From Nonomuraea jiangxiensis (GTDB lineage Bacteria; Actinomycetota; Actinomycetes; Streptosporangiales; Streptosporangiaceae), in NCBI RefSeq assembly GCF_900099965.1, contig NZ_FNDJ01000010.1, forward strand, positions 186,001 to 250,000: 64,000 bases of DNA, written 5' to 3'. This document shows, piece by piece, positions 15,532 to 24,136 of this stretch. Within the stretch, counting starts at the first letter, position 1; every line of letters begins with the position of its first letter. A program made the translations under genes and the position numbers. The notes beneath the pieces are model-generated. The model did not search any database. It was not told the origin of the DNA and saw nothing but the letters and a program-made list of their open reading frames with translations.

Positions 15532-17645
15532 AGGTCGCCTTCCTCTACCCCGGCCAGGGCACCCAGCGCCCCGGGATGCTGCACGACCTGCCGAGCCACC
15601 CGGCCGTCGCCGAGACCCTCGCCGAAGCCGAGCACCTCCTGCCCGGCTCGTCCCGCCAGGACGGCGCGGAGGCGCTGAGATCGTCCGTCACCGTGCAGGT
15701 CGCGCTCTGCGTCGCCGGAGTGGCCGCGACCCGCGCCCTCGATCGCGAAGGCGTCACGCCCGACGCCGTGGCCGGGCACTCCGCCGGGGCGTTCCCCGCC
15801 GCCGTCACCTCTGGGGCCCTGACCTTCGCCGAAGCCCTCACGGCCGTGCGCAGGCGTGGCGAGCTGATGCGTGACGCCTATCCCCGCGGGTACGGCATGG
15901 CCGCCGTACTCGGCCTGAGCGTGCCCCAGGTGCGCCGTGTGGTGGAGAAGGTGGCGACCGAGGCCGACCCGGCGTATGTCGCCGTCATCGACTCCGACCA
16001 GCAGGTCGTGGTCGCGGGCGGTGCGCACGCGCTGGAACGCCTCGCGGCGACGGCTGCCGAGGCCGGCGCGCGGCACGTGCAGTGCCTGGACATCGCCGTC
16101 CCCTCACACTGTCCGCTGCTCGCCGGCGTCGCCGAGACCATGACGGACCACCTCGCGTCGGTACCGCGGCGCCGCCTCACCGTTCCGTACGTCAGCGACT
16201 CCACGGGCAGGCTGCTCCACGACGCCGGCGCCGTCCTGGACGACCTCGCCCGCGGCGTCGCCACCACGGTGCGATGGCGCGACGTCACCGCCCTGCTCGG
16301 CGAGCTCGGCATCACCTTCTTCGTCCAGACACCGCCAGGACACGTCCTGGCCCGGCTCGCCCGCGCGGCCCACCCGGACGCGCGCGTCGTGGCCCTGGAC
16401 GGCACCCGCTTGACGGACGTGGTGTTCCTTGCCCGCCGCGCCCGGCGACCACCTCAGCAGCACGATCCGGTCAGGGGGAAAGACGATGAGCCGTACAGGT
16501 ACCGGAACGACGATCGCGTTCCTCACGATGTTCGCCACGGCGTTCGTGACGCAGCCGGCCCGGGCGAACGGACCGCTGCCCTGCCCATCGCCGGGCACGA
16601 CCAAACCGACCGTCGTCCTGGTGCATGGAGCATGGGCCGACACCTCAAGCTGGAACGGAGAGGTGGACGTGCTGCGCCGGGCGGGTTATACGGCGCGCGC
16701 CATCGGCAATCCGCTGCGCAACCTCGACGACGACGCCGCGACCGTCGCGGACTTCCTGAAAACCGTGTCCGGCCCGGTCGTTCTGGTGGGGCACTCCTAC
16801 GGCGGCTCGGTCATCACGAACGCCGCCGCGAATGCCCCGAACGTCAAAGCGCTGGTGTACGTCGACGCGGCGGCACCGGACACGGGGGAGACCACCGCCC
16901 AGCTCAGCGGATCCGGCTCCACGCTCAACGGCGACCCGAGATCCCTGTACGACAAGGCGTCCTACGCGAAAGCGCCCCAGGGCGCGAGCGACCTGTATCT
17001 CAAACGGGACGTCTTCATCGGCTCGTTCGCCTCGGACCTGCCGCGGGACACCGCCGCACGCTTGTGGGCCTCGCAGCGAGCCGCCTCCACCAGCGCGTTC
17101 GAGACCCCGTCACGGGCCGCGGCGTGGAAGAAGATCCCGTCCTGGTACTTCATCAGCACCGGCGACCGGATCATCACACCGACGTCACAGCTGTCCATGG
17201 CACGGCGAGCCCACTCGAAGGTCACCAGGTTCGAGGGCGGGTCCCACCTGACCCTGATCTCGCACCCGGACGCGGTCACGTCGGTGATCGCATCGGCGGT
17301 CTGCTCCGTGAAGGGAGATTGAGCGATCCCGGAGCACACGGCGCCGGCAGGACAGGTGGCCCCCGAAAGCAGGCTCAGCCGACGCTCTTCACGGCCGATT
17401 CCGCGGCGGAGCGCTCGAAGGAAGGCCCTGGCGGGGCCACCTCGGGCACGGTGGTGTCCGTCACGGCCGGTCGCCCTTCGGGTTTCCCGTCCGAGGGACC
17501 GGCGACCTGCTCAGTGGCCTGCGCGGCCGGGCTGCTGCTCGCGGAGCGCTCGAAGAAGCGCAGCAGCTCCACGGGCACCGGCATGACCAGCGTGGAGGTC
17601 TTCTCGGCCGCGACCTCCACCACGGTCTGCAGCAGGCGTAGCTGA
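15528..17645 (+). CDS. mdcH: Malonyl-CoA/ACP transacylase MdcH with an unterminated, read-through C-terminus
   Basis: The first about 305 residues form a full acyltransferase that recharges the ACP with malonate from malonyl-CoA: FLYPGQGTQRPGML, the nucleophile motif GHSAGAFPA, and IAVPSHCPLLAGVAE with the partner histidine. After about residue 305 (position 16440) homology ends but there is no stop. The frame stays open to 17645, out of frame through the next gene and antisense to the slipin gene. That 400-residue tail is arginine-rich shadow sequence. A shift to the -1 frame would end at TGA 16487-16489, exactly overlapping the next ATG (ATGA), so a one-base deletion near the 3' end (real or sequencing) is likely. 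The functional gene probably ends near 16489. Confidence 0.8.
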   Translation: MKVAFLYPGQGTQRPGMLHDLPSHPAVAETLAEAEHLLPGSSRQDGAEALRSSVTVQVALCVAGVAATRALDREGVTPDAVAGHSAGAFPAAVTSGALTFAEALTAVRRRGELMRDAYPRGYGMAAVLGLSVPQVRRVVEKVATEADPAYVAVIDSDQQVVVAGGAHALERLAATAAEAGARHVQCLDIAVPSHCPLLAGVAETMTDHLASVPRRRLTVPYVSDSTGRLLHDAGAVLDDLARGVATTVRWRDVTALLGELGITFFVQTPPGHVLARLARAAHPDARVVALDGTRLTDVVFLARRARRPPQQHDPVRGKDDEPYRYRNDDRVPHDVRHGVRDAAGPGERTAALPIAGHDQTDRRPGAWSMGRHLKLERRGGRAAPGGLYGARHRQSAAQPRRRRRDRRGLPENRVRPGRSGGALLRRLGHHERRRECPERQSAGVRRRGGTGHGGDHRPAQRIRLHAQRRPEIPVRQGVLRESAPGRERPVSQTGRLHRLVRLGPAAGHRRTLVGLAASRLHQRVRDPVTGRGVEEDPVLVLHQHRRPDHHTDVTAVHGTASPLEGHQVRGRVPPDPDLAPGRGHVGDRIGGLLREGRLSDPGAHGAGRTGGPRKQAQPTLFTADSAAERSKEGPGGATSGTVVSVTAGRPSGFPSEGPATCSVACAAGLLLAERSKKRSSSTGTGMTSVEVFSAATSTTVCSRRS
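16486..17322 (+). CDS. Secreted alpha/beta hydrolase
   Basis: 278 residues from the ATG at 16486, preceded by AGGGGGAAAG. A Sec signal peptide (MSRTGTGTTIAFLTMF, then ending PARANG) leads into an esterase fold: oxyanion motif HGAWADTSSW, nucleophile GHSYGGSV, catalytic Asp in STGDRIITP and His in GGSHLTLISHP. This resembles small AB-hydrolase_6 esterases related to salicylate/methyl-ester hydrolases. It follows mdcH closely and overlaps its read-through frame. Co-transcription with the mdc operon is possible, but a role in malonate use is not evident. Confidence 0.85.
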   Translation: MSRTGTGTTIAFLTMFATAFVTQPARANGPLPCPSPGTTKPTVVLVHGAWADTSSWNGEVDVLRRAGYTARAIGNPLRNLDDDAATVADFLKTVSGPVVLVGHSYGGSVITNAAANAPNVKALVYVDAAAPDTGETTAQLSGSGSTLNGDPRSLYDKASYAKAPQGASDLYLKRDVFIGSFASDLPRDTAARLWASQRAASTSAFETPSRAAAWKKIPSWYFISTGDRIITPTSQLSMARRAHSKVTRFEGGSHLTLISHPDAVTSVIASAVCSVKGD

Positions 17646-18289
17646 AGCGCGCCCGGAGTCTCGTTCATGATGGCCGAGGCGTCGGCGAGCCTCCGCGCGG
17701 CCTGGAACTCTCCGTCCGCGGTGATCACACGGGCCCTGCGCTCCCGTTCGGCCTCGGCCTGGCGGGCGATGGACCGCTTCATGGTCTCCGGCAGATGGAC
17801 ATCCTTGATCTCGACGCGGTCGATGTGGATGCCCCAGCCGAGCGCGGGGCTGTCGATCATCAGCGCCAAGCCCTTGTTCAGCTCCTCGCGGTTGGAGAGC
17901 AGGTCGTCCAGGTCGCTCTTGCCGATGACCGAGCGCAGCGACGTCTGCGCCACCTGCTCGATCGCGAACAGGTAGTTCTGCACGACGACGGCTGCCCGCA
18001 GCGGCTCCTCCACCCGGAAGTACGCGACGGCGTCGACCTGGACGGAGACGTTGTCACGGGTGATGCCCTCCTGCGTGGGCACCGGCATCGTGACGATCTG
18101 GACGTTCACTTTCTTCATCCGGTCCGCGACCGGGATGAGGAAGGTGAGCCCTGGCCGGCGGATCTTTCGCTGGGCCCTGCCGAAGCGGAAGACCACACCT
18201 CGCTCGATTTGACTGACGACTCGGATGCTGCTGACCACCAGCCAGACCGTGAGCATGACGATCAGCCCGAGCACGATGTTGGTGATCAT
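17375..18289 (-). CDS. Slipin/SPFH (band 7) membrane protein
   Basis: 304 residues from the ATG at 18289, with GGAAGGGG upstream; seven extra codons are open before it. One N-terminal membrane helix (MITNIVLGLIVMLTVWLVVSS) is followed by the band-7 domain: VSQIERGVVFRFGRAQRKIR, PGLTFLIPVADRMKKVN, and RDNVSVQVDAVAYFRVEEP. Then comes the helical AEAERERRARVITADGEFQ stalk. The last about 50 residues are a proline/serine-rich tail. SPFH proteins form oligomeric rings that organise membrane domains or control proteases; an NfeD partner would be typical but is absent here. Confidence 0.9.
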   Translation of the reverse strand: MITNIVLGLIVMLTVWLVVSSIRVVSQIERGVVFRFGRAQRKIRRPGLTFLIPVADRMKKVNVQIVTMPVPTQEGITRDNVSVQVDAVAYFRVEEPLRAAVVVQNYLFAIEQVAQTSLRSVIGKSDLDDLLSNREELNKGLALMIDSPALGWGIHIDRVEIKDVHLPETMKRSIARQAEAERERRARVITADGEFQAARRLADASAIMNETPGALQLRLLQTVVEVAAEKTSTLVMPVPVELLRFFERSASSSPAAQATEQVAGPSDGKPEGRPAVTDTTVPEVAPPGPSFERSAAESAVKSVG

Positions 18290-18424
18290 GGCATGCCCCT
18301 TCCAGTTCAAGGCTAGATCCGAGCACCCGCCCGCGTCGGTAAGGAAGTCGTCAAGATCTGGTCAGTGGCATCGGGGCGGCCCGCTCAAAGGGTGGGCGAT
18401 ACCAGGAATGCGAGAATGTCGGCC

Positions 18425-21322
18425 ATGCGGTTTGGCATCCTCGGCCCGCTGGAGGTGCGCACCGACACCGGAGAGCGACTCGCGGTGGGCGGGCCACGGC
18501 CGCGCGCGCTGCTGACGATCTTGCTGCTGAACGCGGGCCGGGTGGTCGGCGTGGAGCGGCTGATCGACGGGCAGTACGGTGAGGATCCGCCCGCCGGGGC
18601 CGCCAACGCCATCCAGGCGCAGGTCTCGCGGTTGCGCAAGAGCCTGCCGGTGGAGTTCGACGGGGTGGGTTACCGGCTGGCGATCGACCCGCTGGATGTG
18701 GATGTGCACCGGTTCCAGCAGCTGGCCGGTGATGGGCGGCGGTCGCTGGCCTCGGGCGGATTCCGGGAGGCGCGCGGGCTGCTGCGCGAGGCGGTGGACC
18801 TCTGGCGTGGGCCCGCGCTGGTCGATCTGCCTTTCGGCCAGGCACAGCTGGCCTGGCTGGAGGAGCTGCGGCTGTCGGCTTGGGAAGATCTGGCGGAGGC
18901 CGAGCTGGCTCTGCCCGAGGGCACGTCGGTGGCCGAGTTGCGGCGCCTGGTGGCCGCACATCCGCTGCGTGAGCGGCTGGTCGGGTTGCTGATGCGAGCC
19001 CTGCACGCCGCCGGGCGGCCGGCGGAGGCGTTGACGGTCTTCGACGAGACCCGGCGGTTGCTGGTGAAGGAGCTCGGCGCCGACCCTTCGCCAGAGCTGG
19101 CGGAGATCCATCTGGAGATCCTCCGGGCCGAGAAACCTCGGCGGCACGGGGTTGCTGCGCAGCTCACCAGCTTCGTGGGGCGGGAGCGGGAGCTCGAGGC
19201 ACTGGGGGACGCCCGGCTGATCACCCTGGTCGGGCCGGGTGGGGTGGGCAAGACCCGGCTCGCCATCGAGGCCGCCAGGCGGTCCGCCCGTGAGACATGG
19301 TTTGCTGATTTGTCGCCTATTTCCGAGCATGTGGACCTGGCGGTGCTGGCCGCACTGGGCGTCCGCGACGGCGGCGTGCCGGGGATGAGCCCGGTCGACC
19401 GGCTGGTGACCGCGCTCTCAGGACGTGAACTCCTGCTCATCCTGGACAACTGCGAACATGTCATCGACGCCGCCGCCGCACTGGCACGCCGCCTGCTCGG
19501 TGAATGCCCCGGCCTGAGCCTGCTGGCCACCAGCCGCGAGCCGCTCGGCCTGACCGGTGAGACGATCATGCCGTTGGCGCCCCTGGGCACCGCCTCGGCG
19601 ATCCGGCTCTTCGCCGACCGCGCTGCCGCCGTAGGGCAGGGCTTCGAGCTCACCGAGGACAACCTCGACGCGGTGAGCTCCATCTGCGCCACGCTCGACG
19701 GACTGCCTCTGGCGATCGAGCTGGCCGCCGCCCGGTTGCGGTTCTTCCCGGTGGAGGAGATCGCCGCCCGGCTGATCGCCGACGGCCGGTTCCGGCTGCT
19801 CTCCCGGGGGGACCGTACGGCTGCCGCCAGGCACCAGACCCTGCGTGCCGTGGTGGAGTGGAGCTGGGACCTGCTGAGCGCTGAGGAGCGGGAGCTGGCC
19901 ACGCGCTTCTCGGTCTTCGCGGGCGGAGCCTCGCTCGATGCCGTGGAGGCGATTTGCGGGGATATTACAGACTTGGTGGATAAGTCACTGGTGGTGGCCG
20001 AGGGCGGTCGTTACCGGATGTTCGAGACGATCCGCTTGTTCTGTGCTTCCGGTCTGACCGACGACATCCGGGCCGAGCACGCGCGTTACTACCTGGAGCT
20101 GGCACAGGAGGCCGATCCGCATCTGAGGCGGGCCGAGCAGCTCGTCTGGCTGGCCCGGCTGTCCAGCGAGCACAACAACCTCATGGCCGCGCTGCGCCAC
20201 GACCCCGAGACCGGGCAACGCATGGTCGCGGCGCTGGCGGCGTACTGGTGGCTGAGCGGGCGGCGCAGCGAGGCGGGTGAGCCGGCCGCCGGGCTGCTGG
20301 AGCTTCGGCCAGGGCTGGAGGAGGAGTACGTCGCCTGCGTGCTGCACGCCGTACCGCACCCCGCGCCCGAGCACTGGGAGCGCGCGACCGAGATCCTGCG
20401 GGCGACCCGCTGGCCGCTGCGCCATCCGTTCCTGGCGCCGCTGTGGGGGATGCTCGTCGGGCCGGTGGGCATCGCGGCCGACGCGCCCTTTCTCGGTGGC
20501 GACCCGTGGAGTGAGGCCCTGGTGCGGCTGGGCAACGCACTGCTGACCCTGCACTCAGGGGATCCGGCCAAGGCCGAGCGGGAGCTGTCCGAGATCCTCG
20601 ACCAGTTCGGGAAGGTCGGTGAGCGCTGGGGGATGGCTCAGGCGATGGACGGCCTGGCCGTACTGGCGAGCTGGCGCGGGCGGTGGGAGCGGGCCGGCGA
20701 GCTGTGGCGGGAAGCGATGGCGATGCTGAAGGAGCTCGGCTCCGTGGAGGAGTGCGCGCAGGTGCTCGGGCGCCGGGCCGAGGCCCACCTGCGCCAGGGC
20801 AGGCCCGAGGTCGCCGTGCGGGACTTCCGCGGGGCGGATGAGTACGCCAGACAGGCCGGCCTGCCGGCCGTCTCGCTCCTGGGGCTGGCTATGGCGGCCA
20901 GGCTCCAAGGGGATCTTGACGAGGCACGCCGCCTCCTGGAGAGGATGCCGGAGCCGACCGGAGGGTTCGGCCTGGAGGGGCAGCGGGCCCGCAGGCTGAC
21001 CGAGCTGGCCCGGCTGGAACGGGCGGGCGAGCTCCATCGGGAGGCGGTGTCGGTCGCCAAGCGGTCCTTCATGGTCGCCGACCTGGCCGCCGCCGTGGAG
21101 GGGCTGGCGGAAGCCGTACCACCGAAGCAGGCGGCCCTGCTGCTGGGCATCGCCGTCGCGCTTCGCGGGACCGCCCTAGCAGGCGACCCCGACGTGGCCA
21201 GGGTCGCCGCCGAAGCGAGCGCGGCGATCGGCGCCGAGGCGTTCGCCGAGCAGTTCGGCACGGGTGCCGCGATGAGCCGCGAGGACGCGCTGACAACGAT
21301 CGAGGACGTTGTCAGCGGATAG
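18425..21322 (+). CDS. AfsR/SARP-type transcriptional regulator with NB-ARC and TPR domains
   Basis: 965 residues. Residues 1-80 are an OmpR-like winged helix (MRFGILGPLEVRTDTGE, PRALLTILLLNAGRVV) and about 85-235 the bacterial transcriptional activation domain. The NB-ARC ATPase spans about 250-520, with Walker A GPGGVGKTR and Walker B ELLLILDNCEHV, plus ATSREPLGLTGE and GLPLAIELAAARLR. Helical TPR-like repeats run to the end. ATG 18416 is an alternative start with AGGA upstream; I prefer 18425 because SARPs begin at this point. It probably activates the flavin monooxygenase gene that begins 37 bp downstream. Confidence 0.92.
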   Translation: MRFGILGPLEVRTDTGERLAVGGPRPRALLTILLLNAGRVVGVERLIDGQYGEDPPAGAANAIQAQVSRLRKSLPVEFDGVGYRLAIDPLDVDVHRFQQLAGDGRRSLASGGFREARGLLREAVDLWRGPALVDLPFGQAQLAWLEELRLSAWEDLAEAELALPEGTSVAELRRLVAAHPLRERLVGLLMRALHAAGRPAEALTVFDETRRLLVKELGADPSPELAEIHLEILRAEKPRRHGVAAQLTSFVGRERELEALGDARLITLVGPGGVGKTRLAIEAARRSARETWFADLSPISEHVDLAVLAALGVRDGGVPGMSPVDRLVTALSGRELLLILDNCEHVIDAAAALARRLLGECPGLSLLATSREPLGLTGETIMPLAPLGTASAIRLFADRAAAVGQGFELTEDNLDAVSSICATLDGLPLAIELAAARLRFFPVEEIAARLIADGRFRLLSRGDRTAAARHQTLRAVVEWSWDLLSAEERELATRFSVFAGGASLDAVEAICGDITDLVDKSLVVAEGGRYRMFETIRLFCASGLTDDIRAEHARYYLELAQEADPHLRRAEQLVWLARLSSEHNNLMAALRHDPETGQRMVAALAAYWWLSGRRSEAGEPAAGLLELRPGLEEEYVACVLHAVPHPAPEHWERATEILRATRWPLRHPFLAPLWGMLVGPVGIAADAPFLGGDPWSEALVRLGNALLTLHSGDPAKAERELSEILDQFGKVGERWGMAQAMDGLAVLASWRGRWERAGELWREAMAMLKELGSVEECAQVLGRRAEAHLRQGRPEVAVRDFRGADEYARQAGLPAVSLLGLAMAARLQGDLDEARRLLERMPEPTGGFGLEGQRARRLTELARLERAGELHREAVSVAKRSFMVADLAAAVEGLAEAVPPKQAALLLGIAVALRGTALAGDPDVARVAAEASAAIGAEAFAEQFGTGAAMSREDALTTIEDVVSG

Positions 21323-21359
21323 GCGGTGAGCTGTCAGCGGGGTTTTCGACAGTAGAGCC

Positions 21360-22565
21360 ATGACGAACAAGAACATTTCAGTCCTCATCTCCGGCGCCAG
21401 CATCGCAGGCCCCGCCCTCGCCTACTGGCTGGCCCGCTCCGGTGCCACGGTCACCGTTGTGGAGAAGGCCCCTGTCCTCCGCACCGGCGGCCAGGCCATC
21501 GACTTCAAGGGCGAGACCCACCTGGAGCTCCTGCGCCGCATGGGCATCCTGGAGGAGGTCGAGCGCCGCCAGACCGGGAGCACCGACCAGACGGTCATCG
21601 ACTCGTACGGCAGGCGGATCACGGTCATGCCGGGCTGGTTCACCGGTGGTGACCTGGAGATCCTCCGCGGCGACCTGGCGGAGATCCTCTACGAGCGCAC
21701 TCGTGAGACGTGCCGGTACGTCTTCGGCGACTCGATCACCTCGCTGACCGAGACCGCCTCGGGCGTCCACGTGACGTTCGAAAAGGGCGCGCCCCGGACC
21801 TTCGACGTGGTCGTCGGTGCGGACGGCATCCACTCCAACGTGCGCCGCCTGGCCTTCGGCCCGGAGTCGAACTACTTCAAGTACACAGGCCACTACTACG
21901 CGCTGGTGGACATGGAGCGGGTCGTGGACGAGCCGGTGATGTACAACGAGCCGGGCAGGCTCGTCTCCATCGGCGGCCCCAAGTCACCCGCCTTCTTCTG
22001 CTTCGCCTCGCCTGAGCTGACCTACGACCGCTACTCGGTGGCGGAGCAGAAGCAGATCCTGACCGACGCCTACCGCGGTATGGGCTGGCGGACACCCGAG
22101 ATCCTGACCAAGCTGGCCGGGGCGAAGGACGTCTACGTCGACGCCATCGCCCAGGTCGCGATCGAGCGCTTCTCGAAGGGCCGGATCGTGCTGGTCGGCG
22201 ACGCCGCCGCGGCCAACACCCTCGGCGGCGTCGGCACCGGTCTGGCCCTGGTCGCCGCTTATGTGCTGGCGGGCGAGCTGAGCCAGGCCGACTACGGCAC
22301 GGCCTTCGAGCGCTACGAGAAGACCATCCGCCCGTTCATCGAGGCCGCCGAGGGCAACAAGGCCGGCCCTTTCCTGGCACCGCGCACCCGCAAGGGCATC
22401 TGGCTGCGCAACCAGCTGTTCAAGCGACGCTTCCTGCTCAGCTCGATGGCCAAGATGGGGGAGAAGATGGCCGGCGGCCACTTCGAGCTGCCCGACTACA
22501 CCTCCTTGAGCCGGCCGGCGTCCACTACGAAGCCGGCTCCCGTCGTCGCCCCCGAGCGCGGCTGA
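21360..22565 (+). CDS. FAD-dependent monooxygenase (PHBH/TetX-like)
   Basis: 401 residues of the group A flavin monooxygenase fold. The N-terminal nucleotide motif is the variant SGASIAGPALAYWLARSG, the DG motif is VVVGADGIHSNVRR, and the GD motif GRIVLVGDAAAANTLGGVGT contacts the FAD. Such enzymes hydroxylate aromatic or polycyclic substrates, including antibiotics (TetX, Rox). No further biosynthetic genes follow, so resistance or catabolism is as likely as biosynthesis. Close spacing behind the AfsR-type gene implies co-expression. Confidence 0.9.
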   Translation: MTNKNISVLISGASIAGPALAYWLARSGATVTVVEKAPVLRTGGQAIDFKGETHLELLRRMGILEEVERRQTGSTDQTVIDSYGRRITVMPGWFTGGDLEILRGDLAEILYERTRETCRYVFGDSITSLTETASGVHVTFEKGAPRTFDVVVGADGIHSNVRRLAFGPESNYFKYTGHYYALVDMERVVDEPVMYNEPGRLVSIGGPKSPAFFCFASPELTYDRYSVAEQKQILTDAYRGMGWRTPEILTKLAGAKDVYVDAIAQVAIERFSKGRIVLVGDAAAANTLGGVGTGLALVAAYVLAGELSQADYGTAFERYEKTIRPFIEAAEGNKAGPFLAPRTRKGIWLRNQLFKRRFLLSSMAKMGEKMAGGHFELPDYTSLSRPASTTKPAPVVAPERG

Positions 22566-22693
22566 ACGGTGACCCGCGCGAACGTCGCCTGTGCGGCAGG
22601 TCGGTCACCGCGCCGGCCGGCGACGAGCCGAGCGCGGTCAGCAACGCGAGGCGGCCACGTGCCGGCAACCGACTTACCCGGTCATGGTGTCAG

Positions 22694-22714
22694 CCGCTAG
22701 ATCGGATCTAGCGG
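22694..22714. promoter_or_regulatory. Perfect 10-bp inverted repeat upstream of the abhydrolase
   Basis: The arm CCGCTAGATC is followed by one central G and its exact complement GATCTAGCGG. It sits 60 bp upstream of the hydrolase ATG and 128 bp after the monooxygenase stop. With no T-run after it, it looks more like a repressor operator than a terminator. The regulator is not identifiable. Confidence 0.45.
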
Positions 22715-22774
22715 GGCGCTCTGGCGCCCTATCGAGGGGGACGATCCCCTGCACCGCACACGAGGAGGAGCCGC

Positions 22775-23542
22775 ATGGGCCGGGTCACGTCGAAGGACGG
22801 TACGTCGATCGCGTACGAGCGGCAGGGAAGCGGGCGGGCCGTCATCCTGGTGGGCGGGGGTCTCGACGACGGCTCGGAGAACGCGCCCCTGGCCGCGGTG
22901 CTCGCGGAGGATTTCACGGTGTACAACTACGCGCGGCGCGGCAGGGGCGAGAGCGGCGACACCCCGCCGTACGCCGTGGAGCGTGAGATCGAGGACCTGC
23001 ATGCGCTGATCGGACAGGCCGGTGGAGCGGCGCATGTGTACGGGGTCTCGTCGGGCGGCATGTTCGCGCTGGAAGCCGCGGCGGCGGGCCTGGCGATCGA
23101 CAGGCTCGCGGTGTACGACGTGCCGTATGACACGTCCGAGGACGCGCCGCAGCGGTATCGGGGTTACCGCGAGCAGGTGGCGGCGGCCCTCGCGGCGGGG
23201 CGGCGCGGTGAGGCGGTCGAACTGTTCATGCGGCTGGCGGGATCGTCGGAGGAGGACGTCGCGGGGGCCAAGGGCTCACCGTACTGGCCGGGGCTGGAGG
23301 CGCTGGCGCACACGCTCGCCTACGACGCGGCCTGCTACGGGCCGCCCCCGACCGCCCGCCTCGCCACGATCACCCAGCCGACACTGGTGGCCACCGGCGA
23401 GGGGAACCCGTTGTACGACTCGGCCGCGGAGGCGCTCCTGGCCGGCATCCCCCAGGCCGAACGTCACGTTTTCCCCGGTCAGGGCCATGTGGCCGACCCG
23501 AAGGCGGTCGCGCCCGTCCTCGCTCGGTTCTTCGGACACTGA
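22775..23542 (+). CDS. Alpha/beta hydrolase
   Basis: 255 residues, cytosolic (no signal peptide). The start has GAGGAGGAG upstream. The nucleophile elbow is GVSSGGMFAL, the acid is probably in LVATGEGNPLYDSA, and the histidine is in FPGQGHVADPKAV. The N-terminus VTSKDGTSIAYERQGSG is the usual opening of the AB-hydrolase_1 esterase/haloperoxidase-like family. The gene stands alone: a perfect palindrome precedes it and a strong hairpin follows it. Confidence 0.87.
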   Translation: MGRVTSKDGTSIAYERQGSGRAVILVGGGLDDGSENAPLAAVLAEDFTVYNYARRGRGESGDTPPYAVEREIEDLHALIGQAGGAAHVYGVSSGGMFALEAAAAGLAIDRLAVYDVPYDTSEDAPQRYRGYREQVAAALAAGRRGEAVELFMRLAGSSEEDVAGAKGSPYWPGLEALAHTLAYDAACYGPPPTARLATITQPTLVATGEGNPLYDSAAEALLAGIPQAERHVFPGQGHVADPKAVAPVLARFFGH

Positions 23543-23620
23543 CGCAAGGGAAGGATGGGACGCAGCCGCCTCAGTCCGCTGACCGGATCCGGCGAGGCCC
23601 ACGACGATGACCGCACTGCG

Positions 23621-23663
23621 CGGCGGCCCCCCGTCCGGAATGACCTCCGGACGGGGGCCGCCG
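23621..23663. terminator. Bidirectional terminator hairpin between convergent genes
   Basis: A GC-rich inverted repeat with arms of 18-19 nt (CGGCGGCCCCCCGTCCGGA and its complement, with one bulged C) around a loop of about 6 nt. It lies between the convergent abhydrolase gene and the DUF6069 gene, where it can end transcription from both sides. Confidence 0.75.
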
Positions 23664-23674
23664 GACCCCTGTCC

Positions 23675-24136
23675 CTACTCCGGTGCCGGGGTGAGCGCGG
23701 ACTCCCGGTGGAGGGCGCGTAGTGCCAGGAGGCCGGCGAGGGTCACGGGGACCAGGGCGACGTGGCACAGCGCGAGCGTGATGGTGCTGGCCTCGTCGAG
23801 GTCGGCGGGGATGGTCATGATCGGTATGGTCACGAGGGCGAGTGCCGGGGCCACGACCATCGCCACCAGAATGACCGGGCGCCAGATGCGCGACAGCAGC
23901 GCCGCCAGGGTCATCCCGACGAGCAGTGGCACGACGGTGAAGCCGCCGAGGGTGGTCGCGTCGACCTCCGCGGGCCGGCCCTGGGCGGTGAAACGGAAGT
24001 CACCGCCGAGGGCGCGCCCCACCGCGTAGATGGCGAGGTTGAGGACCAGCGCGACCATCACGGTGGCGGCGACGATGACCGCGGCCCGGCCGCGAGCGCG
24101 TGACGCGGGCGCGCCCGGGGCGGCACCTTGGGTCAT
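23675..24136 (-). CDS. DUF6069-family membrane protein
   Basis: 153 residues with four hydrophobic helices: AVIVAATVMVALVLNLAIYAV, TLGGFTVVPLLVGMTLAALL, VILVAMVVAPALALVTIPI and ITLALCHVALVPVTLAGLLAL. The N-terminus is short, basic and proline/alanine-rich. The pattern fits the DUF6069 group of small actinobacterial membrane proteins, of unknown role. Its ATG overlaps the AHSA1 gene stop (ATGA), making it the third gene of an ArsR-controlled operon. Confidence 0.72.
   Translation of the reverse strand: MTQGAAPGAPASRARGRAAVIVAATVMVALVLNLAIYAVGRALGGDFRFTAQGRPAEVDATTLGGFTVVPLLVGMTLAALLSRIWRPVILVAMVVAPALALVTIPIMTIPADLDEASTITLALCHVALVPVTLAGLLALRALHRESALTPAPE

Noticed and set aside
16490..17645. 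The 400-residue C-terminal extension of MdcH as a real domain
   Set aside because: No recognisable motif and a basic, low-complexity composition. It overlaps a convincing secreted hydrolase in another frame; a lost stop is a better explanation.
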